From Agromyces ramosus (lineage in GTDB: Bacteria; Actinomycetota; Actinomycetes; Actinomycetales; Microbacteriaceae), in the NCBI RefSeq assembly GCF_030817175.1, contig NZ_JAUSYY010000001.1, positions 2,666,001-2,730,000 on the forward strand: DNA of 64,000 bases, given 5' to 3'. The notes beneath the pieces were generated by a model that saw only the letters and a list, made by a program, of their open reading frames with translations, was not told the origin of the DNA and ran no database searches. Shown here piece after piece: positions 16,273 through 24,676 of the stretch. How positions within the stretch are numbered: position 1 is the first letter of the stretch; each line of letters opens with the position of its first letter. The position numbers were made by a program, and so were the translations under genes.

Positions 16273-16740
16273 TCAGGCGTTCTCGAGCTCGGTGATCACG
16301 ACCTTCTTCTGCCGCATCATCACCTGGATCTGCTCGGGCGTGCGCGTCAGCTCACCCATGTTGGCGGGGATGACCTGCCAGCTGACCCCGAACCGGTCTT
16401 TGCACCAGCCGCACTGCTCCGACTCGGGCACGTGCGAGAGCGCCGCCCAGTAGCGGTCGATCTCGTCTTGGTCGGCGCATGACACGACGAACGAGATCGA
16501 CTCGTTGAACGTGAAGAGCGGGCCGCCGTCGAGGCAGACGAAGTCGACCCCGTTGAGGGTGAACTGCCCGTTGATCACCTTGCCCGACATGCCGGCGAAG
16601 TGCTCGTCGAGCGACTCGTCGGGGTACTCGTCGATATGCCTGATGCGGGAGTTCGGGAAGACCCCGACGTAGTACTCCATCGCCTCGCGCGCCCGGTCGT
16701 CGAACCACAGGCACGGCTGAATCGGTGAGAGCTCGGCCAT
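16273..16740 (-). CDS. VOC family protein (PhnB / 3-demethylubiquinone methyltransferase-like)
   Basis: 155 residues: PIQPCLWFDDRAREAMEYYV opens the first beta-alpha-beta-beta-beta unit; the centre reads VINGQFTLNGVDFVCLDGG and the end has CGWCKDRFGVSWQVIPANM, the signature of PhnB-like vicinal-oxygen-chelate proteins. These form dimers and may bind metal; specific reactions are unknown for most. ATG 16740 has AAGGAGG upstream. It converges on the ArsR gene with a 14-bp gap. Confidence 0.88.
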   Translation of the reverse strand: MAELSPIQPCLWFDDRAREAMEYYVGVFPNSRIRHIDEYPDESLDEHFAGMSGKVINGQFTLNGVDFVCLDGGPLFTFNESISFVVSCADQDEIDRYWAALSHVPESEQCGWCKDRFGVSWQVIPANMGELTRTPEQIQVMMRQKKVVITELENA

Positions 16741-16870
16741 GTGAACCTCCTTGTTCAGCTCATCGCTTCGCCGCCCACGCTACGCCCCAGCGCCGACGCT
16801 GGCGAGGCCGGTCGAGCGAGAGGTGCCACTACCGTGGGAGACGTTTGCGACCCACCACGGCGAAGGAACC

Positions 16871-17815
16871 ATGCAACGACTCACCTACGAGATCCGCCAC
16901 CTGAGCGGAATCGACGACCTCGAGCTCTTCAACAGCATCCCCTACGCACTCAACCACGAGGTCGCCGACGACCTCGAGCAGGGTCGCCGCCGGCGCGAGT
17001 GGACGTGGATGGCGCTTCGCGACGGCACGCTGCTCGGCCGCCTCGCGCTGTGGAGCACGGCGGATGCCGCAGAGCCGATGCAGTTCGACATCTTCGATGT
17101 CGACGAGTCGCTGCCCGTCGACGACCAGCGCCGGGTCGGCGCCGCGCTGCTCGAGGCCGCCCATGCCGAAGTGCTCGGCGGGATCGAGACCCTGCCCGAG
17201 TTCGCCCGCTACCTGCCCGCCGACTGGCGCGAGCACCCGGCGTCCCTGCGAGGAACCGAGCTGCGCATGGAGTTGCTCGAGAGCACCGGCGCCCGATTCG
17301 TGGTCGAGCGGCTGCGCCTGGAGTGGCGCGAGGGCGCCCCGATTCCCGAACCCGATCCGCGCCTGTCGTTCCGACCGTTCGCGTCCGACGACGAACTGGT
17401 CGAGCTGTGCACCCGCGTCCTGTCGGGCACGCTCGACGCGCATTCCATCGAGGAACTCGGCACCGCGAGCCCACAGGCCGTGGCCCGCGCGCAATACGAC
17501 GACGAGTTCGCCACGTACACGAGCCCTCGCGACTGGTGGCGGGTGGCGACCGACGCATCCGGCACCGCCGTCGGATTCGTGCTTCCCGCCCGCAATTCGT
17601 ATCGCCACATCATCGCCTACATCGCGGTGCTGCCCGAGCATCGGGGCAACGGGTACATCGACGGCATCCTGTCCGAGGGCACGCGCGTGCTCGCCGCGGC
17701 AGGTGCGCCGCTCATCCGCGCCTCCACCGATGTCGGCAACGTGCCCATGGCCGCGGCGTTCGCCCGCGGCGGCTACGACACCTTCGAGCGGCTTATCAAC
17801 CTGGCGTGGGACTGA
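16871..17815 (+). CDS. GNAT family N-acetyltransferase (two-domain)
   Basis: 314 residues. The C-terminal half is a GNAT domain: AVGFVLPARNSYRHIIAYIAVLPEHRGNGYIDGIL contains the acetyl-CoA loop (R-G-N-G) and is followed by TDVGNVPMAAAFARGGYDTF, the usual Asn-containing helix. The N-terminal half appears to be a degenerate GNAT copy (MALRDGTLLGRLALWS). GAAGGA precedes ATG 16871. Substrate unknown. It is a separate unit between the VOC gene and a convergent small gene. Confidence 0.85.
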   Translation: MQRLTYEIRHLSGIDDLELFNSIPYALNHEVADDLEQGRRRREWTWMALRDGTLLGRLALWSTADAAEPMQFDIFDVDESLPVDDQRRVGAALLEAAHAEVLGGIETLPEFARYLPADWREHPASLRGTELRMELLESTGARFVVERLRLEWREGAPIPEPDPRLSFRPFASDDELVELCTRVLSGTLDAHSIEELGTASPQAVARAQYDDEFATYTSPRDWWRVATDASGTAVGFVLPARNSYRHIIAYIAVLPEHRGNGYIDGILSEGTRVLAAAGAPLIRASTDVGNVPMAAAFARGGYDTFERLINLAWD

Positions 17816-17842
17816 CCGACCAGCCCCACCGGGAGCGCCCGG

Positions 17843-18169
17843 CTACGAGGGCGGGGTCGGCGGGTTCGGCGGGTTCGTGCGGATGCGGCCGCGCAGGAAC
17901 GGGAGCGCCGGCGCCCGGTACACGAGGGCCGGCGGATGCTGCGGCTCGAGTGCGAACTCGGCACGGCCGAAGCGCCACATGCGGTTGAACAGGTAGACGC
18001 CGACGACCACCGTCTGGTGTGCCGGCACCTGCCACGTGCCGATTCCCCACTGGGCCGGCTGTCCTCGGCCCGCGATCACGAGCGTCGGCTTGATGCGGGC
18101 ATAGAGCGCGAACCACGGCTTGTGCAGCGTCAGTTCGATGCGGCGGACCGCCGGGTCGTCGGAGTTCAT
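17843..18169 (-). CDS. Conserved hypothetical protein, 108 aa
   Basis: Short soluble protein starting MNSDDPAVRRIELTLHKPWF, with core VVGVYLFNRMWRFGRAEFAL and a Pro-rich tail (NPPNPPTPPS). Strong beta character and Arg/Trp content but no catalytic motif that I recognise. The start at ATG 18169 is supported by TACCCT 8 nt upstream; longer starts overlap the divergent AlkZ-like gene. The C-terminal Pro/Asn repeats are encoded by a ggcgggttc direct repeat near 17860. Confidence 0.6.
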   Translation of the reverse strand: MNSDDPAVRRIELTLHKPWFALYARIKPTLVIAGRGQPAQWGIGTWQVPAHQTVVVGVYLFNRMWRFGRAEFALEPQHPPALVYRAPALPFLRGRIRTNPPNPPTPPS

Positions 18170-18238
18170 CGAGGCCAAGGGTAGTGGCTGATGCGAATGC
18201 GGCTGCTTCGAGGCTGTCACCAGGAGTCCCGGCTGCCC

Positions 18239-18244
18239 TACGCT
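18239..18244 (+). promoter_or_regulatory. Leaderless -10 element
   Basis: TACGCT, seven bases, then GTG 18252, with no ribosome-binding site. Confidence 0.6.
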
Positions 18245-18251
18245 GCTGGGT

Positions 18252-19331
18252 GTGATCACCGACCGCGACATCGCCCGCTGGCGTCTGCACTCGCAGCACC
18301 TCGCGGCACCGGTCGAGTCGGCCCGCCAGGTGGTGCAGTCACTCGTCGCCGTGCAGGCCGAGAACGCCTCGCAGTCGGCGTGGGCGGTCGCGACGCGAAC
18401 GACGTCGCCGCGCCGAGACGACCTCGCGCAGGCGCTCGTCGACGGCCGCGTGCTGCGCACGCACGTGCTGCGCTCCACCTGGCACTACGTGCGCGCCGAC
18501 GACCTGCAGTGGCTCCAAGACCTCACGGGGCCTCGAGTCCTGCCGGTCTTCGACCAGCAGCTGCAGCCGCTCGCCGACCGCATGACCGCGCTCACCGAGG
18601 TGGTCGAGCAGCTGCTCGCCGAGGCATCCGATCGCACCCGCACTGATCTCGCCGACGCCCTCGCCGAACGCGGAGAGCAGCTCACCGGCCAGCAGCTGAT
18701 GCTGCTGCTCGGCTACCTCGAGGTGCAGGGACTCGTGACCAGCGGTGCTCCGCGCGGCGGCGAGCACACGTATGCGCTCTTCGCCGATCGCGTGCCCGAG
18801 CCGAGGCGACTCGACCGCGACGAGGCCCTCACCGAGCTCGCGCTGCGCTACTTCACCGCGCACGGGCCGGCCACCGAACGCGACCTCGCGTACTGGGCCA
18901 CGCTCACCTTCACCGACGTGCGTCGCGGAATCGCGGGCGCCGCCGATCGGCTCGCGTCGTTCGAGCACGACGACCGCACGTTCTGGCACGCGCCGGGGGA
19001 GGCCCCGACCTCGGCGTCGCCCGCCGGCCACCTGCTGCAGGTGCTCGACGAGATGTATCGCGGCTACCAGGACTCCCGCTGGATGGTCGACGCAGCCGGC
19101 GCCGTGCCGCGCGGGCGCGAGACGGCGATCGGCATGGCCCTGGTCGACGGGCAGCTGGTCGCCGGCATGAAGCGCACCGTCAGCGCCACGGCGGTCGCGT
19201 TCGAGATCCGGCCGCACCGGCCGCTGCACGCGAGCGAGATCGCGGCGATCCAGGATGCCGCGGCGCGGTACGCCGCGTATCTCGGACTCGAGGCGCGAGT
19301 GGATCTCGCGACCGGCGGTCGGGTCGAGTAG
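18252..19331 (+). CDS. HTH_42 / AlkZ-like winged-helix protein (possible DNA glycosylase)
   Basis: 359 residues of the winged-helix DNA-binding domain family that includes AlkZ and AlkX glycosylases. Landmarks are ITDRDIARWRL, QSLVAVQAENASQSAWAVATR, VLRTHVLRSTWHYV (beta-hairpin/HTH region), YFTAHGPATERDLAYW and SRWMVDAAGAVPRGRE. In characterised members the catalytic motif is Q-x-Q or Q-x-D; here the position reads Q35-A-E37, which could preserve an acidic catalytic residue. Damage-specific base excision is therefore possible but unproven. GTG 18252, leaderless. Confidence 0.8.
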   Translation: MITDRDIARWRLHSQHLAAPVESARQVVQSLVAVQAENASQSAWAVATRTTSPRRDDLAQALVDGRVLRTHVLRSTWHYVRADDLQWLQDLTGPRVLPVFDQQLQPLADRMTALTEVVEQLLAEASDRTRTDLADALAERGEQLTGQQLMLLLGYLEVQGLVTSGAPRGGEHTYALFADRVPEPRRLDRDEALTELALRYFTAHGPATERDLAYWATLTFTDVRRGIAGAADRLASFEHDDRTFWHAPGEAPTSASPAGHLLQVLDEMYRGYQDSRWMVDAAGAVPRGRETAIGMALVDGQLVAGMKRTVSATAVAFEIRPHRPLHASEIAAIQDAAARYAAYLGLEARVDLATGGRVE

Positions 19332-19407
19332 CGCCCAGGCTCCGGTGCGCGAGTCGCAGCCGCTCGCGATCCGGGCGAGAATGGAAGGCGACGCAAAGGG
19401 GCACGGC

Positions 19408-19890
19408 ATGGGTGAGCAGACCACTGGATCGACGACGGATGCGACGGCATCGACGCCGGCTCCCGAGGTCGCGCGCGCTCCGCACGGCCCGGGGCATCAC
19501 GCCCTCGGCTGCCCCGAGTGCTTCGAGGAGCTGCAGCGCAACCGCGACTGGTGGAAGGCGCGCCCCGAGGGAGCTCGGCTCGTCGGGCTCGTCGTGGCTC
19601 GTGACGACATGCCGTCGGTCGTCGAGCAGCGCAACGACCTGGCCGCCTTCGGCGTCGCCATCCTCGACTTCAAGCACCCTGCTGCAGAGGCGCCCGAGAC
19701 ATGGGAGCAGCGCCTCGGCCGCCTGTTCGGCACGCTGCGCGCCGGTGATGTGCTCGTCGTGGCGAACGAGCACGCCCTCGGCCGCAATCGCGACGAGGTC
19801 TCGCGCACGATCCGCACCCTGCAGCGGCACAACCTCGTGGTGAAGGTGCTGAACCACGGCGCGCCGCACCTCGAGGACGCCCGCAGCTGA
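19408..19890 (+). CDS. Catalytically degenerate serine-resolvase-fold protein
   Basis: 160 residues. Residues 50-155 follow the N-terminal fold of serine recombinases (RLVGLVVARDDMPSVVEQRN, LGRLFGTLRAGDVLVVANEHALGRNRDEVSRTI, LQRHNLVVKVL). The catalytic Ser of the usual RVS motif is Arg here, the KldRLgR element reads EHALGRN, and there is no DNA-binding HTH. An N-terminal HHALGCPEC segment could bind metal. It looks like a domesticated, non-catalytic resolvase domain. ATG 19408 is 5 nt after AAAGGGG; ATG 19381 is possible. A fragment of a close paralogue lies near 34.47 kb. Confidence 0.75.
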   Translation: MGEQTTGSTTDATASTPAPEVARAPHGPGHHALGCPECFEELQRNRDWWKARPEGARLVGLVVARDDMPSVVEQRNDLAAFGVAILDFKHPAAEAPETWEQRLGRLFGTLRAGDVLVVANEHALGRNRDEVSRTIRTLQRHNLVVKVLNHGAPHLEDARS

Positions 19891-19933
19891 AGCGCGACGT
19901 CGGGGATCTCGCTCGGGTCCAGCTCTGCGACTT

Positions 19934-22723
19934 CTATGCAGTGACGTCGTCGAAGGCGGTCGTGCTCGATACGTCGTCGGGCGCGGCGTCGAAGAAGCCC
20001 AGTCGCTCTGCCTGAAGGAGCGCGGCTCGACGGTCGTGGACTCCGAGTTTGGAGTTGATCGCCGCAAGGTGCTTCTTGACGGTGTTGACCGAGAGATGCA
20101 GCGCCTGGCCCAGCGCAGACACGGTGGTGTGATGCCGCATCTCGCGAATGACGTGCAGTTCGCGTGGGGTGAGTTCGACGAACTGGACGCGGTCCGGGAA
20201 GATGGAGCCTCGCGCCGAGAGGTGGTCCTCCACGACCTGAGGCAGGCCCGTACCAGCCTCCTCGGCAAGTGCGCGGACTTCTGCTTCAGGCACGATGAAG
20301 TACGCATGGAACGCCCCGAGCTGGGCGGCCAAGACGCCGGCCTGTCGGAACGCTTCGAGCGCACGTCGCTGGTCACCAAGTCGTCTGGAGGCGACCGCCT
20401 TGATCATGAGCATGTCGATTCGATCGCGCACGACGACGTCGGGCGCCCACAGGGCGGCGGTCGCAAGGCGCTGCGCACGTGCATCGTTGCCGGTGATGAG
20501 GAACATCTGCGTGTACGAGGCGCGCAACCACGCCAGATCGGATGGTGCGGTCTGGTGGGCCGTGCCGTTGGACCGATCATGCTGCGCGGCGATGTCGAGC
20601 ATCATTCGTTCCGCACGGTTCACCTCGCCGAGCGCGAGCAGCGTGTCGATGACGCAGCGATCGAGAATCCTGGTCGCGGTGCTGTCATTGGCGAGAAGCC
20701 TGCGGTGTACGAAACGAAGGTGATCAAGACGCGTCAGGGCAACTCGAGGTTCTTCGAACAGATGTGAGTGCGCGGTTGCTGCGAGGGCCGCAAACGGCCA
20801 CATCTCGATGGTGAGGGCGGTTCCCTCGGTGATCATCTTCCGGGCAGGTTCGGGCTCGAGCCGGTTGGTGGCCAAGTAGGCATCGATGATCTGGATCGGC
20901 CGGTCGGCGATGGTGTCGAACGGGTGGCCGGCAAGGTCGATCCCGCGCGCAAGCTCGAGCCAGTGGGCGGCCTCCTCAGGACTGCCGACCACGTGGTGCA
21001 GGATCGCGAGATGGCCGGCGGCGATCGCGGCGACGAACTCACCGTCGGGAATACTGGCAGCTTCGTATGCTCGCATGCACATCGCGATCGCTTCACCCAT
21101 GTCCCCGACGAGCATCGACGTCACCGACCGCTGGTGGGAGAACAGGGCGGCGCGAGACGGGCTGGCAAGCTCTCCCGCGGCTGCCCGACGGGACAACTCG
21201 CCTGCGACCGTGTCGCCGGTGCGTGCCGCGCCGACGAGATCTCCGCGGAGCCGTTGCGAGACCATCACAGACGACATCGCGGTGACGTATTCGTCGATGT
21301 CGGTATCGCCTCCAACGCTTCCCGCGAGCACGTCCACGACTTCCAGATGGATACGCGACGCCCGGGTGCGCCCCGCGAAGTCGTCGCGGCTCGTTCGCAG
21401 GATCGCGGCAGCGAGCGCCAGGACGGGTCGCTGTTCGGTCGCCTGCGAGGGCAGGTTGTCGTATGCGCGTTGCGCCGCTGGAAGGTGGCGAGCCATGAGG
21501 GTCAGGGAGTGCCGAGCCCACAAGCGGGAGAGGAGTCTCCAATGGCCTCCGGCTCGTGCATGCTCGAGCACCCTGCCAAGATCGGCATTCGCTTCGTACA
21601 GTGCCTCCGCGAACAACCGGTGATAGTCGGCGGTCTCGTCCCGGAGGTGAGTGGTGACGCCCTCGAGGAGGACGTGCCGGAGCAGCGGGACGAAGCGCCA
21701 CTCGGCGGCCGGTCCGGGGAGCAAGGTGAGGATGCCCCCGAGGCGAAGTTGATCGCCCGCACGGGGCGTCGAGACGGATCGCTCTGTGCGAGAGTGCAGC
21801 GCTGCGAGGTGCGGAGGTCCCACGACCGGCGTCAACGAGAGTGCGAGCGCCGCGTCCAGCACGTTGGCCGCGGCAAGATGGGGCAACACCACGGAGCGCA
21901 GGTACCCCTCGGCGGCCGTGGTGCGGATCGCGTCCGGTGAGGACTCGGCCAGCACGCGTTTGCTCAGCTCCGGCCACCCGCCGCACAACGCGAGCAAGTG
22001 CTGCAGCTCCTGTGGACTGGCTGCCCACCCCCACAGCCCGCCGAGCTGCTGCAACTCCGTTGCAGTGAACGTGAGATCATTCGCGGTGATGCGGGCGACC
22101 TCCAGCTGGTGATGACCGGCGATGTCGGCGAGCGCGAGGGTGAATCGTGAGCTGACGAGAAGATGCACGGCCGGTACCCGGTCGATGAACCCGGCCAGGT
22201 CCTCGCAGAGCCGAGTGTCGGTCAGGTGACCGGCGTCATCGACGATCACGATCAGCTGTTCTGCGGTGCTGTGCTCGATCGCCTCGGCCAGGCCATCCCA
22301 CGAGTTGGTCGTCCGGCTCGCAGGCGGCTCGGTGCTGTTCACGATGACGCCGGCGCGGCTCATCGCGTCATGCAGGGCGTGAAGGAACGCGTCGGCCGAG
22401 TTGTGTTCTGCCCGAGCGGTCAACCAGATGACCGTGTCGCCGTTTTCGAGACGGTGTCGGCCCCAAGTCGATGCGAGCGTGCTCTTGCCATAGCCTGGCG
22501 GCGCCTGAATGACGGTGAGCGCGGCGAGTTGATCGAGTCGGTCGAGTAGGCGAGGGCGATGGAGCACCCGTCTCGACGCACGCGGCAGGGGGCTGCCGGG
22601 ATTGCGGATGGGTCGCCGAGCGTCGGAACCAGGTGTCGCGAACACAGAGCCGTGGAGCCTTTCGGTATGCGTAGGGTTCGGCGGTTCGGGTCCACCGGCA
22701 GAATTCATCCGCGCGATCGACAT
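19934..22723 (-). CDS. Large LuxR-family (MalT/LAL-type) ATP-dependent regulator
   Basis: 929 residues. P-loop APPGYGKST at about 73-81 and a Walker-B-like LIVIVDDAGHL near 157-167 define a STAND/AAA NTPase domain; the middle is helical and TPR-like; the C-terminus has a LuxR HTH (LTPRELHVIREMRHH, SALGQALHLSVNTVKKHLAAINSKLG, about 850-905). Proteins of this design are ligand-activated transcription activators. The start is uncertain (ATG 22723 used; ATG 22708 also possible). It is divergent from a second LuxR regulator over a 272-bp gap in which I see no clear operator. Effector unknown; the nearby secreted and surface genes are plausible targets. Confidence 0.88.
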   Translation of the reverse strand: MSIARMNSAGGPEPPNPTHTERLHGSVFATPGSDARRPIRNPGSPLPRASRRVLHRPRLLDRLDQLAALTVIQAPPGYGKSTLASTWGRHRLENGDTVIWLTARAEHNSADAFLHALHDAMSRAGVIVNSTEPPASRTTNSWDGLAEAIEHSTAEQLIVIVDDAGHLTDTRLCEDLAGFIDRVPAVHLLVSSRFTLALADIAGHHQLEVARITANDLTFTATELQQLGGLWGWAASPQELQHLLALCGGWPELSKRVLAESSPDAIRTTAAEGYLRSVVLPHLAAANVLDAALALSLTPVVGPPHLAALHSRTERSVSTPRAGDQLRLGGILTLLPGPAAEWRFVPLLRHVLLEGVTTHLRDETADYHRLFAEALYEANADLGRVLEHARAGGHWRLLSRLWARHSLTLMARHLPAAQRAYDNLPSQATEQRPVLALAAAILRTSRDDFAGRTRASRIHLEVVDVLAGSVGGDTDIDEYVTAMSSVMVSQRLRGDLVGAARTGDTVAGELSRRAAAGELASPSRAALFSHQRSVTSMLVGDMGEAIAMCMRAYEAASIPDGEFVAAIAAGHLAILHHVVGSPEEAAHWLELARGIDLAGHPFDTIADRPIQIIDAYLATNRLEPEPARKMITEGTALTIEMWPFAALAATAHSHLFEEPRVALTRLDHLRFVHRRLLANDSTATRILDRCVIDTLLALGEVNRAERMMLDIAAQHDRSNGTAHQTAPSDLAWLRASYTQMFLITGNDARAQRLATAALWAPDVVVRDRIDMLMIKAVASRRLGDQRRALEAFRQAGVLAAQLGAFHAYFIVPEAEVRALAEEAGTGLPQVVEDHLSARGSIFPDRVQFVELTPRELHVIREMRHHTTVSALGQALHLSVNTVKKHLAAINSKLGVHDRRAALLQAERLGFFDAAPDDVSSTTAFDDVTA

Positions 22724-22995
22724 TCTTCCACGCGATGGTGAATTTCTATCAGCCGTCGGTCGCCGGTCGCGGCTTCTTCACCCTCGTTTCACCCTGTCGC
22801 GGTGCAGGCGCTCGCGCAGGCGCACTCGAAGCGTGGCGTCAGAGCCGTGCCCGGCGAATCGCATAGGTTGGTGCATGCCGTGCGCGAGGGGAACAAGGTG
22901 ACCGTACGAGACACATCTGCACCGCGCAATGCGGCGCACGAGATGCGGAATCCCGATCCATCAGGCGCCCATGAGCCGCCGCCTGGCGGACGGCC

Positions 22996-24600
22996 ATGAA
23001 CGAGGATCCCGGACGCGATCGATCGTCGCCCCTCGACGAGATGCCGGACGAGTCCGACGTGGTTGCCGCACTGGAACGCGCGGTCGTCGCAGGCGACCTC
23101 GATGCCGCCACGAGGGTGGTCGAGGCGGCATGGTTCCCGCTTCTGCGCGGCAACGGCGACCGTGTCCGGGAGCTGCTCTCACCCGTGCCGTTCACGCAGT
23201 TGCGGTCGCATCCCTTGCTCGCGGTGCTGCTCGGCGTCACCTACTACGGCGAGCGTCACCGCCGAGCGAAGGCATTGCAGTACTTCGCCGTCGCCTCGGT
23301 AGCCGCGCGACCGCGGAACGCACGCATCTCGGATGCCGAGCGGGCGCTCATCCTCGCGGGAGAGAGTGTCGGCCTTCGTCTGTTCGGACAGTATTCTCGG
23401 GCTGTCGGCCCGGCTCGAGCAGCGCTCCGAGTCCTCGACTCGATGGGAGGCGAACGGTCGGCCGTGATCGGACAGCTCCCGCGGGTGTACTCGCAGTTGG
23501 GAATGAGCCTGTACTTCGGCGGGTGTCCGGTCGAGGCGCTCGATGCATTCTCGATGGGCCTGGCTGAAACCGGGCCCCACGACGAGTCGGGGTTCGGGAA
23601 CCTCGCCATGTTGTCGGGCATGCACGCGCTCGACGGCGACATCCTCGTGGCGCGCGAGTACGTGGATCTCGCACGGGGCGAGCCATGGACCGACCAACAA
23701 CGCGCGATGTACACCGGGACGTTCTACCGGATCGCCGAAGCGGTGATCGCGCTCGAGCAGTTCGATACGACGGCCGCGCAGAACCACCTCGACGCGATGA
23801 TCCACGATCGAGGCACGATCGAGCATTGGGTCGCCATCGTGCGAGTGGAGGCGATGACGGCGCTCCTTTCCGACGCCGCTGCGACCGGGCTCTCCCGACT
23901 CGAGAGCTTCGCCATCTCGCGCGGCTCGGATGGGCGTTCACCCTCGAGGCGTGCCAGCCTGGCATCCGTCCGCGCTCTCCTGCATCTGGCCCTCGGCAAC
24001 ATCGACGCCGCGAGCGAGATCCTTCGACGCGACGCTCCGGCATCTCCGCAGACGAACGTGGATCGAGCGAGGGTGTCGCTCGTGCGCGATCACACCGGTG
24101 CCGCGCTGCGCGACCTCCGCGCGATCGCCGGAACGTCGCAGTCCTCCCGCACCTCGGCCGAGGCATCGGCGATCGAAGCCGCGGTGCTTCTCCGCGTGTC
24201 TTCCACCGGCGCGTCCCGGTCCGCGGTGGACCGGCTGGGCGCCCTGCTCCGCGACACCGGTCAACGGTCGGCCATTGCCCTGCTCCCGCGGGCTGACCTC
24301 GAACGGGTCCGGTCCGCGCTCTCCAAGCGGGGTCATGATGCCCTCTTCGAAGGCGTCGAACTCCGCTCGGTCTTCGTCGACACCGACACCGGGTCAACGC
24401 TCACGCCGCGAGAGCTGGAAGTACTCAAGGCGCTCGAGCGCACTGGCTCGACCTCGCAGATCGCGAGTGCGCTCTTCGTCTCGGTCAACACGGTCAAGAG
24501 CCAGGTGAAGAGCATCTACCGCAAGCTCGGCGTGAACAATCGGGAAGACGCCATCGCCGTCGCCATCGCCCGGCACCTGTTCATCGACACCGAGGACTAG
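22996..24600 (+). CDS. LuxR-family regulator with helical repeat domain, no P-loop
   Basis: 534 residues. The first 440 form helical, TPR-like hairpins (AALERAVVAGDLDAATRVVEAAW, HRRAKALQYFAVASVAARPR), resembling the middle of the neighbouring 929-residue regulator; there is no Walker A motif. The C-terminal LuxR HTH is clear: LTPRELEVLKALERTGSTSQ ... SVNTVKSQVKSIYRKLGVNNRED. It looks like an ATPase-less relative of the LAL regulator divergently transcribed next to it, perhaps a paralogue that lost the NTPase. The transcript ends at a strong bidirectional terminator. Confidence 0.85.
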   Translation: MNEDPGRDRSSPLDEMPDESDVVAALERAVVAGDLDAATRVVEAAWFPLLRGNGDRVRELLSPVPFTQLRSHPLLAVLLGVTYYGERHRRAKALQYFAVASVAARPRNARISDAERALILAGESVGLRLFGQYSRAVGPARAALRVLDSMGGERSAVIGQLPRVYSQLGMSLYFGGCPVEALDAFSMGLAETGPHDESGFGNLAMLSGMHALDGDILVAREYVDLARGEPWTDQQRAMYTGTFYRIAEAVIALEQFDTTAAQNHLDAMIHDRGTIEHWVAIVRVEAMTALLSDAAATGLSRLESFAISRGSDGRSPSRRASLASVRALLHLALGNIDAASEILRRDAPASPQTNVDRARVSLVRDHTGAALRDLRAIAGTSQSSRTSAEASAIEAAVLLRVSSTGASRSAVDRLGALLRDTGQRSAIALLPRADLERVRSALSKRGHDALFEGVELRSVFVDTDTGSTLTPRELEVLKALERTGSTSQIASALFVSVNTVKSQVKSIYRKLGVNNREDAIAVAIARHLFIDTED

Positions 24601-24621
24601 CGCCGTCAGCAGGAAGAAACC

Positions 24622-24650
24622 GTGCCCCGCCACGCAGGGTGGCGGGGCAC
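24622..24650. terminator. Bidirectional hairpin terminator
   Basis: gtgccccgcca / tggcggggcac form a perfect 11-bp stem with a 7-nt loop between the convergent LuxR gene (ends 24600) and the surface-protein gene (ends 24677). No U-tract is evident, as is common in high-GC actinobacteria. Confidence 0.8.
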
Positions 24651-24676
24651 AGCGACCGTCTCTCCCGGTCCGCTCC

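Noticed and set aside
22045..22060. TGCAAC..GTTGCA-like sequence inside the LuxR gene
   Set aside because: The spacer is 3 bp instead of 6, it is single and lies within coding sequence; taken as chance.
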